From assembly GCA_020638555.1 (NCBI GenBank), contig JACKII010000001.1:806001-870000 (forward strand): 64,000 nucleotides of DNA. The letters run 5' to 3'. The translations under genes were made by a program, and so were the position numbers. Shown in pieces: positions 8,915-16,516 of this stretch. Numbering within the stretch: the first letter of the stretch is position 1; each line of letters opens with the position of its first letter. Source of the DNA: Alphaproteobacteria bacterium (GTDB taxonomy: Bacteria > Pseudomonadota > Alphaproteobacteria > Bin95). The notes beneath the pieces were generated by a model. It searched no databases. It had not been told where the DNA came from and saw only the letters and a list, made by a program, of their open reading frames with translations.

Positions 8915-8938
8915 AGGGACTCCGGTCCGTCGCCGGGG

Positions 8939-9145
8939 CTATTTGTCGTATTTGAAGCCGATTTTCATCGTCACCTGATAATGGCCGACCTTGTCGTCCT
9001 TGATCCAGCCGCGCACCTGCCCGACCTCGAACCATTCCAGATTGCGGATGCTTTCGCCGGCCTTGGCGATGGCGCTTTGGATGGCGTCCGAAATCGATTC
9101 CTCGGAGGTGCCGACAATCTCGGTGACCTTGTAGACGTTGCTCAT
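8939..9145 (-). CDS. dodecin, flavin-binding storage protein
   Basis: This 68-residue protein starts MSNVYKVTEIVGTSEESISD and ends MKIGFKYDK, full length for bacterial dodecin. Dodecins assemble into hollow dodecamers that bind riboflavin or FMN pairs between tryptophans. The key Trp is in NLEWFEV (residue 37), and the following VGQVRGWI strand is characteristic. The start at 9145 was chosen over an upstream in-frame extension because MSNVYKV is the family's standard N-terminus. A perfect stem-loop at 9150-9177 sits directly in front of the start and carries the ribosome site. It is monocistronic, next to the tiny oxidase subunit gene on the same strand. Confidence 0.95.
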   Translation of the reverse strand: MSNVYKVTEIVGTSEESISDAIQSAIAKAGESIRNLEWFEVGQVRGWIKDDKVGHYQVTMKIGFKYDK

Positions 9146-9149
9146 CCGT

Positions 9150-9177
9150 GGGTGTTCCTTCCGTTGCGTGAACACCC
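9150..9177 (-). promoter_or_regulatory. stem-loop holding the dodecin ribosome binding site
   Basis: On the minus strand GGGTGTTC (9177-9170) pairs perfectly with GAACACCC (9157-9150) across a 12-base loop, ACGCAACGGAAG. The purine run GGAAGGAA, the only good Shine-Dalgarno sequence, spans the loop and the start of the 3' arm, about ten bases before the ATG at 9145. Folding could therefore limit ribosome access. Confidence 0.5.
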
Positions 9178-9334
9178 TTGACGTGGGGACGGGCCGCGCC
9201 TGCGACAATAATAACCAGTTCGAAAGCACAACCAGCCGCCGCGCTCGATGACGGAGCGCGCTCGGTCGACTGCGATTCTCAAGAGGAACGGGCGCCGCGC
9301 CCGGAATTCCGATCGGGCGGCGCCAACGGCGCGA

Positions 9335-9460
9335 TCAGAGCAGGAAGATCGCCATCAGCGCCAGCACGACGAGCACGCTGACGGTGGAATACAGCATCAG
9401 ATGGCTGAACGCGTCCCAGCTGGCCCGGTGGCGGCGGACGGAGTCTTCGAAGTTTTCCAT
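9335..9460 (-). CDS. aa3-type cytochrome c oxidase subunit IV
   Basis: This tiny 41-residue protein starts MENFEDSVRRHRASW and ends in one membrane helix, LVVLALMAIFLL. The pattern of a polar N-terminus, 'WDAFSHLMLYST' and a helix ending ALMAIFLL is the signature of the bacterial aa3-type oxidase subunit IV (COX4_pro_2), a single-helix accessory of the alphaproteobacterial terminal oxidase. An in-frame ATG at 9472 would add MPEV; GAGGG lies 12 bases before the 9460 start and abuts the 9472 one, so the choice is open. It is far shorter than usual gene-finder limits. The large oxidase subunits are not in this window. Confidence 0.8.
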   Translation of the reverse strand: MENFEDSVRRHRASWDAFSHLMLYSTVSVLVVLALMAIFLL

Positions 9461-9622
9461 GACTTCAGGCATCCCTCAAAGCGGCGACCCGCCATTGGTG
9501 GCGGCAACGCGATTGTTTCAGACCAAATGCCTACCCGGCAAGCGCGCCCGTATCTATGCGGTTTGAGGGCGCACGTCTTGCGCCCACCCGTTTTGAGTAT
9601 GCCCGTTTTGAGTATGCCCGTT

Positions 9623-10291
9623 TCAGGCGCGTCCGTCGGTCGGGTTGAGCAGGGTGGTTTCGGCGACGGCAACGCTCGGGTGCAGCCTCACCCGTTCGCC
9701 CACGACCGGCGCCCGCCCCTCGGCCACCAGCCCGACCGCCAGCGGGTAGAGCCGGTGCTCCGCCGCCAGCACGCGGGCGGCCAGGATGTCGGCGTCGTCG
9801 CCGGGCAGAACGGGCACGGCGGCCTGGCCGATGATCGGCCCGGCGTCCATCTCCGCCCGCACATAATGCACGGTGCAGCCATGCCAGCGCACGCCGTCCG
9901 CCAGCGCCCGCTCGTGCGTGTCCAGCCCCTTGAACGCGGGCAGGATCGAAGGATGGATGTTGACCAGCCGGTCGCGCCAGCGTTCGACGAACCAGGGGGT
10001 GAGCAGGCGCATGAACCCGGCGAGGCAGACCAGTTCCACCCCGGCCTGCTGCAGGCGCGCGTCCAGCGCGCGCTCGAACGCCTCCCGGTCCCTGCCGAAC
10101 GGCTTGCTGGCGACGACGGCGGTGGCAACGCCCCGGGCGGCGGCGTGCTCCAGCCCGGCCGCATCGGCGCGGTTGGCCAGCACCAGCGCCGCCTCCGCCG
10201 GATAGGCCGGGTCGGCCGCGGCGGCAACCAGGGCGGCCATGTTGCTGCCGCGCCCGGAGATCAGAATGCCGAGCTTGGTCTTGCCGCTCAT
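9623..10291 (-). CDS. purN: phosphoribosylglycinamide formyltransferase
   Basis: This 222-residue enzyme transfers a formyl group from 10-formyl-THF to GAR, the third step of purine synthesis. 'LGILISGRGSNMAAL' (residues 6-20) is the N-terminal signature. Catalytic residues are visible: the Asn-His of VNIHPSILPAFKG, the following 'VHYV' His, and the Asp of MDAGPIIGQ. The ATG at 10291 overlaps the purM stop as ATGA, so purM and purN are translationally coupled. The upstream in-frame extension to 10324 would invade purM and is rejected. The C-terminus runs to TLLNPTDGRA. Confidence 0.97.
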   Translation of the reverse strand: MSGKTKLGILISGRGSNMAALVAAAADPAYPAEAALVLANRADAAGLEHAAARGVATAVVASKPFGRDREAFERALDARLQQAGVELVCLAGFMRLLTPWFVERWRDRLVNIHPSILPAFKGLDTHERALADGVRWHGCTVHYVRAEMDAGPIIGQAAVPVLPGDDADILAARVLAAEHRLYPLAVGLVAEGRAPVVGERVRLHPSVAVAETTLLNPTDGRA

Positions 10292-11364
10292 CGGGTCAGC
10301 CGCCAGGGGGCATCCCCCTGCCACTGCACCCGTTCGGCGCCGTCGGCCACCGGCTGAATCGTGCCGAGCCGGATCGCATCGGGCTCGCCGGCGTCGGCCA
10401 GGGCGGCGCGCACTTCGGCCTCGCCCTCGGGCGGCACCGCGAGGATCAGCCCCAGGCCGCAGTTGAAGGTCTTGAGCATTTCCGCGACGGCGACCTCGCC
10501 CGCCTCGTGCAGCCAGCGGAACACCGCCGGCAGGGTCCAGGCGCCGGCGTCCAGGGCCGCGCCCAGCCCGTCCGGCAGCACCCGCGGCAGGTTGCCGGGC
10601 AGGCCGCCGCCGGTGATATGGGCGATGGCATGCACCCGGCCGGTCCTGGCCGCCGCCAGGGCCTGGCGGATATAGAGCCGCGTCGGTGCCAGCAGCGCCT
10701 CGCCCAGCGAGAGTTCCGGCGCGAACGGGGCCGGGGCGTCCCAGGCCAGGCCCAGGTCGCTCACCACCTTGCGCACCAGGCTGTAGCCGTTCGAGTGCAC
10801 GCCACTGGAGGCGAGCCCCAGCAACACGTCGCCTGCGGCGACGCGGCTGCCGTCGATATAGGCGTCCCGCTCGACCGCGCCGACGACGAAGCCGGCCAGG
10901 TCATAGTCGCCGGCGGCATACATGCCCGGCATTTCCGCCGTCTCGCCGCCGATCAGGGCGCACCCGGCCTCGCGGCAGGCGCGCGCGATGCCGGCGACGA
11001 CCGCGGTCGCCACGTCGCTTTCCAGATGGCCGCTGGCGAAATAGTCCAGGAAGAACAGCGGTTCGCCGCCATGGACGATCAGGTCGTTGGCGCACATGGC
11101 CACCAGATCCTGGCCGATGGTGTCGTGTCGGCCGGTGTCGATGGCAATGCGCAGCTTGGTGCCGACCCCGTCGGTCGCCGCCAGCAGCAGCGGATCGCGA
11201 TAGCCGCAGGCTTTCAGGTCGAAGGCGCCGGCAAAGCCGCGCAGATCCGGCCGCGAGCCCATGCGCGCCGTTGCCGCCACCAACGGGCCGATCGCCCGGA
11301 CGAAGGCATCGCCTGCCTCGATATCCACACCGGCATCCGCATAGCGGCGTCCGCCTTTGGACAT
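10288..11364 (-). CDS. purM: phosphoribosylformylglycinamidine cyclo-ligase
   Basis: This 358-residue enzyme closes the imidazole ring (FGAM to AIR) using ATP, the step after purL in purine synthesis. Family motifs include MSKGGRRYADAGVDI at the start, 'ATDGVGTKLRIA' around residue 65, 'CANDLIVHGGEPLFFLDYFA' around residue 87, GGETAEMPGMY, and SSGVHSNGYSLVRK. The start at 11364 gives the canonical Y-x-D-A-G-V-D N-terminus; the longer frame to 11607 lies antisense over the neighbouring gene. It is the first gene of the purM-purN pair, divergent from the DUF2066 gene with about 100 bases between starts. That gap includes an AT-rich stretch near 11380-11410 that may hold the promoter. Confidence 0.97.
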   Translation of the reverse strand: MSKGGRRYADAGVDIEAGDAFVRAIGPLVAATARMGSRPDLRGFAGAFDLKACGYRDPLLLAATDGVGTKLRIAIDTGRHDTIGQDLVAMCANDLIVHGGEPLFFLDYFASGHLESDVATAVVAGIARACREAGCALIGGETAEMPGMYAAGDYDLAGFVVGAVERDAYIDGSRVAAGDVLLGLASSGVHSNGYSLVRKVVSDLGLAWDAPAPFAPELSLGEALLAPTRLYIRQALAAARTGRVHAIAHITGGGLPGNLPRVLPDGLGAALDAGAWTLPAVFRWLHEAGEVAVAEMLKTFNCGLGLILAVPPEGEAEVRAALADAGEPDAIRLGTIQPVADGAERVQWQGDAPWRLTR

Positions 11365-11464
11365 GCCTACCTCGCCTTGATAAGAAGAAGCCGATATAAG
11401 AACCAATCGTGATTCATCCGGGCCCGGGCCCGAATCGAGTGGACCATAGCGAAAGGGCTTGGCA

Positions 11465-12598
11465 ATGCAACGCAGGCGATGGGCGAACGGCAAGGCATGG
11501 CCCGGCCTCGCAGGGCTCGTCGCGCTGGCATGGGCCCTGCTGGCGGTTCCGGCCTGGGCGCAAGGCGCGGCCGGCGTGTATACGGTTACCGATATCGCCG
11601 TCAACAAACAGGCCCAAACCGGTCAGATCGCCCAGGATCAGGGCCTGGCGGAGGCACGGCAGGCCGCGTTTCACCATCTGTTTCAGCGCCTGGTGCCGCG
11701 CGCCTACCAGGCCTCGGAGCCGGCGCTGACGCCGGACATTCTCAACGGACTGATTGCCGCGGTAGACGTGATGCGCGAGCAGGTGACCGCCACCGCCTAC
11801 CAGGCCAACCTTTCGATCCGCTTCGTGCCGGACCGGGTGCGCCGGCTGCTGGACGCCCGGCGCATTCCGTTCAGCGACCGGGCGAGCCCGCCGCTGCTGA
11901 TCCTTCCGGTCTATGACTGGGCCGGTGCCCGCCAGCTTTGGGAAGTGCCGAACCCCTGGCACACGGCCTGGAGCGAGGAAGTGGGCACCGATGGTCTGCT
12001 CACCACGCTTCTGCCCGAGGGCAAGCCGGAAGAGCAGTTGCAACTGAGCGCCGATCAGGCCGTGGCCGGCGACGCGGCCGCGCTGCAACGCGTCGCCCGC
12101 ACCTACAATGCCGGCGGTGCCGTGGTCGCGCTCGGCCGGTTTGCGGTCGACCCGCGGACGGCCAAGCCGGTGCTGGAGGTGACGCTCACCGGGCAGGGGG
12201 CGGCTCCCGCCGGTCCCTTCACCCGCCGCTTCACCGGCCAGCCGGGCGGCCGTGCCGGCATGGCGGCGGAGCAACTGACGCGGACGGCCGCGGCCACCAT
12301 GCTCGACGAACTGGCCGACGCCTGGAAGCGCGAGAACCAGCGCCAGAGCGGGCCGGGGGGCAATTCGCTGCTGGTATCGGTGCCGCTCACCCGGCTGGGC
12401 GACTATGCCACCGCACTGCAAAGGCTGCGCGAGGTCGACGGCGTCGACAGCGTGGTGGTGTCGCGTCTGACGCCGCAACAGGCGGAGTTTCGCCTCGGCT
12501 ATCGCTTTTCGCTGGAGCAGGTTCGCCAGGCGCTCGCCCAGTTCGGCATGCGCCTGACCCAGGAGCCCGGCGGCTGGGTGCTGCACGTCAATGGCTAG
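11465..12598 (+). CDS. DUF2066 domain protein, secreted or periplasmic
   Basis: This 377-residue protein starts MQRRRWANGKAW with a signal peptide ending near AWAQG. The mature part, beginning VYTVTDIAVNKQAQTGQIAQ, matches the DUF2066 family, which is found beside purM and PerM in many Alphaproteobacteria. The N-terminal ~230 residues show the FxxLVPRAY and 'SIRFVPDRVRRLLDARRIPF' blocks; the C-terminal third repeats a similar alpha/beta pattern (LRLxEVDGVDSVVVSRL). Its molecular role is unknown. It heads a run with the AI-2E family gene (27 bases) and hdaA. Confidence 0.85.
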   Translation: MQRRRWANGKAWPGLAGLVALAWALLAVPAWAQGAAGVYTVTDIAVNKQAQTGQIAQDQGLAEARQAAFHHLFQRLVPRAYQASEPALTPDILNGLIAAVDVMREQVTATAYQANLSIRFVPDRVRRLLDARRIPFSDRASPPLLILPVYDWAGARQLWEVPNPWHTAWSEEVGTDGLLTTLLPEGKPEEQLQLSADQAVAGDAAALQRVARTYNAGGAVVALGRFAVDPRTAKPVLEVTLTGQGAAPAGPFTRRFTGQPGGRAGMAAEQLTRTAAATMLDELADAWKRENQRQSGPGGNSLLVSVPLTRLGDYATALQRLREVDGVDSVVVSRLTPQQAEFRLGYRFSLEQVRQALAQFGMRLTQEPGGWVLHVNG

Positions 12599-12625
12599 GC
12601 CGCCGCCAGACAGGGGAGCGCGGCC

Positions 12626-13690
12626 ATGAGCGTGCGCGAGCGGGCGGCGGCCTGGCTGCTGATCCTGGCCGCGTTTATCCTGCTGCTATGGCTGTTTCAG
12701 CCGATCCTGCTGCCGTTCGTGGCCGGCCTCGCCATCGCCTATTTTCTGGATCCGGTGGCCGACCGGCTGGAGGCGTGGGGCGTCGGCCGCGGCTGGGCGG
12801 CGCTGTTCACGCTGCTGGCCTTCGCCGTTCTGGCCGTGGTGGTGATCCTGCTGCTGGTGCCGGTGGTCCAGAGCCAGATCGTCGGCCTGGCCGGCCGCCT
12901 GCCGGACATCGTTTCGGCTTTTCAGGCCTGGCTGGTGGGGTCGCTCGACCATTTGCAGGGCGTGGTGAGCCCGGAGGATTTCCAGCGCCTGAAAAGCGCG
13001 GTGACGTCGGAACTGGGCAGCGGCGTGAATATCCTGACCGGCATGGTTTCCGGCGTCTTTGCCAAGGGCATGGCCCTGTTCGAATTCCTGTCGCTGCTGG
13101 TGGTGACCCCGGTGGTGGCCTTCTACCTGCTGCGCGATTGGGATGGCATTGTCGCCAAGGCCGACGGTTTGGTGCCGCCGGAGTATCGGGAGACCGTCCG
13201 GGAGCAGGCGCACGCGGTCGACGACACGCTGTCCGGCTTCCTGCGCGGCCAGTCCAGCGTGTGTCTGACCTTGGGGCTCGGCTATGGCGTGGCGCTGGCG
13301 CTGGCGGGCCTGCCCTTCGGCTTCACCATCGGCCTGATGTCCGGTCTGGTCTCGTTCATCCCCTATATGGGCTCGATGTTCGGGTTCGTGGCCAGCGTCG
13401 GGCTGGCGCTGGTGGAATTCAACGATCCGCTGCGCATCGGCATCGTGGCGGCGATTTTCGTGGCCGGCCAGGCGATCGAGGGCAATGTGCTGACGCCGAA
13501 ACTGGTGGGCGACAAGGTCAACCTGCACCCGGTCTGGGTCATGTTCGCGCTGTTTGCCGGCGGCTCGCTGATGGGCTTTGTCGGCATGCTGATCGCCGTG
13601 CCGGTGGCCGCCGTCATCGGGGTTGGCGTGCGCTTCCTGGTGGCGCAATACCGGGCCAGCGACCTGTACGATCACGGGGGGCGGTCATGA
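12626..13690 (+). CDS. AI-2E family transporter / PerM-like permease
   Basis: This 354-residue polytopic inner-membrane protein has about seven to eight helices. The early 'LLWLFQPILLPFVAGLAIAY', FLDPVADRLE, the central amphipathic stretch (residues 95-150), and the late PYMGSMFGF and 'GNVLTPKLVGDKVNLHPVW' are hallmarks of the AI-2E/PerM family. Some members export autoinducer-2 and others act in Na+/H+ exchange; no role can be assigned here. ATG 12626 follows GGGGAG, and its stop overlaps hdaA (ATGA), which couples translation. The DUF2066-PerM-hdaA order is conserved in related bacteria. Confidence 0.92.
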   Translation: MSVRERAAAWLLILAAFILLLWLFQPILLPFVAGLAIAYFLDPVADRLEAWGVGRGWAALFTLLAFAVLAVVVILLLVPVVQSQIVGLAGRLPDIVSAFQAWLVGSLDHLQGVVSPEDFQRLKSAVTSELGSGVNILTGMVSGVFAKGMALFEFLSLLVVTPVVAFYLLRDWDGIVAKADGLVPPEYRETVREQAHAVDDTLSGFLRGQSSVCLTLGLGYGVALALAGLPFGFTIGLMSGLVSFIPYMGSMFGFVASVGLALVEFNDPLRIGIVAAIFVAGQAIEGNVLTPKLVGDKVNLHPVWVMFALFAGGSLMGFVGMLIAVPVAAVIGVGVRFLVAQYRASDLYDHGGRS

Positions 13691-14358
13691 CCGGCACCGC
13701 CCGGCAATTGCCGCTGCCGCTGCCGGTGCGCTCGGCCCAGGGGGAGGCGGACTTCCTGGTGGCCGACAGCAATGCCGAGGCCGTGCGCTGGCTGGATGCC
13801 TGGCCGGATTGGCCGGGCGGCGGCTTGTTGCTCTATGGGCCCGCCGCCAGTGGCAAGACCCATCTGGCGGCGATCTGGGCGGCGCGGGCCGCAGCCGAAT
13901 GCCAACCGGCCGACCGCCTGACCCTGACCAGCGCATTGCATCTTGACGGCAACATGGCCATCGACGACATTGACCGGTGCGGCGATCCCCGGGCGTTGTT
14001 TCATCTCATCAACACGGCCCGCGAGCGCGGCCATTCCTTTCTGCTCACCGCGCGCGAGCCGGCCGCCGCCTGGAGCAGTGGCCTGGCGGATCTCGACTCG
14101 CGCCTGCGGGCGCTCCCGGCCGTGGGCTTGCAGGCGCCCGGCGACACCCTGCTGGCCGGACTGGCCGCAAAATTGTTCGCCGACCGGCAAATCACCGTGC
14201 CAGACTCCGTGATCGCCTTTATGCTCATTCATCTGGAACGCTCCTGCGCGGCCGTTGCCGCCGCGGTGGCCCGGCTCGACCGGGCCTCGCTGGCGCAGCG
14301 TCGCAAGATCACCCGGCAGTTCGCGCAGGACGTGTTGGCCCCAAAAGACCCGAATTAG
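13687..14358 (+). CDS. hdaA: HdaA-type regulatory inactivator of DnaA
   Basis: This 223-residue protein resembles the AAA+ core of DnaA without the DNA-binding domain. Walker A is LYGPAASGKTHLAA near residue 50 and a degenerate Walker B is MAIDDIDRC near residue 94. 'LFHLINTARERGHSFLLTAR' and the sensor-like SRLRALPAVGL follow, as in DnaA and Hda. The N-terminal RQLPLPLPVR contains the sliding-clamp-binding motif (QLPLPL) that Hda uses to reach DnaN. In Caulobacter, HdaA promotes ATP hydrolysis by DnaA to limit initiation. The start overlaps the upstream stop as ATGA. Confidence 0.9.
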   Translation: MTGTARQLPLPLPVRSAQGEADFLVADSNAEAVRWLDAWPDWPGGGLLLYGPAASGKTHLAAIWAARAAAECQPADRLTLTSALHLDGNMAIDDIDRCGDPRALFHLINTARERGHSFLLTAREPAAAWSSGLADLDSRLRALPAVGLQAPGDTLLAGLAAKLFADRQITVPDSVIAFMLIHLERSCAAVAAAVARLDRASLAQRRKITRQFAQDVLAPKDPN

Positions 14359-14374
14359 CGGAGGATAGACGCCA

Positions 14375-15154
14375 ATGGATATGGGAATTCGCGGCCGCAA
14401 GGCCATTGTCGAAGCCGCCAGCAAAGGCCTGGGCAAGGGCTGCGCCATGGCGCTGGCCGAGGAAGGCTGCGCGCTGTTCATCAACGCCCGCACCGCCAGC
14501 GAACTGGAGGCCACGGCCGAGGAAATCCGCAGCCGCTACAACGTGCCGGTCACCGCGATCCCCGGCGACATCACCCAACCCGAAATCCGGGCGGCGATCC
14601 TGCAAGCCTGCCCCGAACCGGACATTCTGGTGACCAATGCCGGCGGGCCCGCGCCCGGCAATTTCCGCACCGACACGCGCGAGCGCTGGCTGGCGGCGCT
14701 GGAGGCGCAGTTGCTCTCGCATGTGGAGATGATCACCGCCGTGGTCGACGGCATGGCGGAGCGCAAGTTCGGCCGCATTGTCAACATCACCTCGCAGAGC
14801 GTGAAAATGCCGGTGCCGAATCTGGGCCTGTCCACGGCGGCGCGCATGGCACTGACCGGATTTTCCTCTACCATCTGCCGCGAGGTGGCGCCGCACAACG
14901 TGACCATTAACGGCCTGCTGCCGGGCCCGTTCGACACCGACCGGCTGAAGGGCAATTTCAGCCACGCCGCCCAGGTCACCGGCAAGCCGGAAGCGGACCT
15001 GCGCCAGGCCCGCATGAACGAGAACCCGTCCAAACGCTTCGGCACCGCCGAGGAGTTCGGCGCCACCTGCGCCTTTCTTTGCAGCGTCCATGCGGGCTTC
15101 ATCACCGGCCAAAACATTTTGATGGATGGCGGCCACTTCCCGGCGAATATCTGA
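14375..15154 (+). CDS. SDR-family oxidoreductase lacking the usual Tyr-Lys pair
   Basis: This 259-residue Rossmann-fold protein starts MDMGIRGRKAIVEAASKGLG. The glycine motif is AASKGLGKG rather than TGxxxGIG, as in the FabG-like BKR_2 subgroup. VTNAGGPAPG occupies the NNAG position. The catalytic Ser is in 'VNITSQSVKMP', but at the YxxxK position the sequence reads LSTAARMALTG, so neither Tyr nor Lys is there. The C-terminus 'GQNILMDGGHFPANI' is typical of SDRs. It follows hdaA by 16 bases with GGAGG upstream. The reaction is unknown; catalysis, if any, must differ from classical SDRs. Confidence 0.88.
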   Translation: MDMGIRGRKAIVEAASKGLGKGCAMALAEEGCALFINARTASELEATAEEIRSRYNVPVTAIPGDITQPEIRAAILQACPEPDILVTNAGGPAPGNFRTDTRERWLAALEAQLLSHVEMITAVVDGMAERKFGRIVNITSQSVKMPVPNLGLSTAARMALTGFSSTICREVAPHNVTINGLLPGPFDTDRLKGNFSHAAQVTGKPEADLRQARMNENPSKRFGTAEEFGATCAFLCSVHAGFITGQNILMDGGHFPANI

Positions 15155-15239
15155 GCCGTTGCGGCCCTTTTCGCGATAGGCCCCTTTTCGTGTCAGGCCC
15201 CACCCCGAGCGGCAAAAGTCCGCTCGGGAGCGCCCGGGT

Positions 15240-15824
15240 TCAGAAGCCGGCGCCCGGCTGGTCCAGATAGGCCTGTTCTTCCGGCGTGTTGTCGCGGCCG
15301 AGCGCGGCGTTGCGGTGCGGGAAGCGGCCGAACCGGGCGATGACGTCCCGGTGCTCGCGCGCATAGCGGGTCCATTCCGCATTGCCCAGCGGCTCGATCA
15401 GTTCGATGGAGCGGTCCTGGTCGGCCAGCGCCTCGCTGTGCTCGAACGGCAGATACCAGAACAGGCGTTGCACCGGCAGCGCGTCGCGGTCGAAGCCTTC
15501 GTCGATGGCGTGCTTGGCGACGCGCAGCGCGTGGGCGTCCTGGGCGAAGGCCTTCGCCTCGCCGCGATAGAACTGGCGAGAGAACTGGTCGAGGGTGATG
15601 ACCAGCGCCAGGTTCGGGCCCGCGACATCCTTCCAGAAATAGTCGAGCATGCCGTGGCTCGCCGCCTGGTGCAGCCCGCCGAACCGGCGGCGGATTTCCG
15701 CGTCGAAGGCCTCGTCCTTGGCGAACCAGGCCTTGCGCGGTTCGCCATAGCCCGGCTCGTTCGGAGCGCCGAACCAGAAATCCAGCACCTGCTGGGCCGA
15801 ATAGGGCGGATGGGAATCGTTCAT
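15240..15824 (-). CDS. DUF924 family protein
   Basis: This 194-residue protein starts MNDSHPPYSAQQVLDFWFGA and has the DUF924 hallmarks: VLDFWFG, a long helical 'WFAKDEAFDAEIRRRFG', 'ALVITLDQFSRQFYRGEAKA' around residue 80, and 'FWYLPFEHSEALADQD'. It is predicted to be all-helical, with a TPR-like fold in solved relatives; no biochemical function is established. I took the ATG at 15824 because the family begins just before the LDFWFG segment; the upstream extension to 15953 is low-complexity. It is divergent from trmL. Confidence 0.9.
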   Translation of the reverse strand: MNDSHPPYSAQQVLDFWFGAPNEPGYGEPRKAWFAKDEAFDAEIRRRFGGLHQAASHGMLDYFWKDVAGPNLALVITLDQFSRQFYRGEAKAFAQDAHALRVAKHAIDEGFDRDALPVQRLFWYLPFEHSEALADQDRSIELIEPLGNAEWTRYAREHRDVIARFGRFPHRNAALGRDNTPEEQAYLDQPGAGF

Positions 15825-15994
15825 GGCGGCGGGGGCTCCGGGGCGTGGGTCGTCGAAAAGGCGTGCGGTCAGGCCTGGAAGTAAGGCTTCGACACCGGAT
15901 CGGCAACCCCGAGCGACGGCCGGGGCTGGAAGGGGGAGGCTGCGCGCCCGCATCCCCTTGCCGCCGCGGCCGGCACCGGCCTAAATCTAGCGCC

Positions 15995-16516
15995 ATGCGC
16001 CTTGCCCTCTACCAACCCGACATTCCCCAGAACACCGGGGCGATCCTGCGCCTGGCCGCCTGCCTGGACGTCGGCGTCGACGTGATCGAGCCCTGCGGCT
16101 TCGTCTGGGACGACCGCCGGTTGCGCCGGGCCGGCATGGACTATCTGGCCGGTGTCGACCTGGTCCGCCACGCCTCCTGGCCCCGCTTCCTGGAGGCGCG
16201 GCCGCCGGGCCGGCTGGTGCTGCTCTCCACCAGCGCCACGCTCCGCCACACCGACGCGGCTTTCCGGCCGGACGACACGCTGTTGCTGGGCCGCGAGTCG
16301 GCGGGCGTGCCGCCAGACGTGCATCACCGCGCCGACCTTGCCATCCGCATACCCCTCCGCGCCACCGCCCGCTCGCTGAACGTGGCGCTGGCCGCCGCGC
16401 TGGTGCTGGGCGAGGCGTTGCGCCAGACCGACGGGTTTCCGCCCAACGGAATTCCCCCCGACGGGTTTCCGCCCGACCCCCTTTCCGATTCCCCGTTCGA
16501 GGACCCGCTGCCATGA
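15995..16516 (+). CDS. trmL: tRNA (cytidine/uridine-2'-O-)-methyltransferase, TrmL type
   Basis: This 173-residue SPOUT-class enzyme 2'-O-methylates the wobble base of tRNA-Leu isoacceptors in characterised relatives. MRLALYQPDIPQNTGAILR is the canonical N-terminus. The SAM-binding knot is formed by DTLLLGRESAGVP (near residue 92) and 'IPLRATARSLNVALA' (near residue 120). After the normal end, an extra tail (residues 146-173) contains DGFPPNGIPPDGFPP, an imperfect duplication absent from ordinary TrmL. ATG 15995 was chosen because the extension upstream to 15845 has no family similarity. The stop overlaps hemF (ATGA). Confidence 0.9.
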   Translation: MRLALYQPDIPQNTGAILRLAACLDVGVDVIEPCGFVWDDRRLRRAGMDYLAGVDLVRHASWPRFLEARPPGRLVLLSTSATLRHTDAAFRPDDTLLLGRESAGVPPDVHHRADLAIRIPLRATARSLNVALAAALVLGEALRQTDGFPPNGIPPDGFPPDPLSDSPFEDPLP

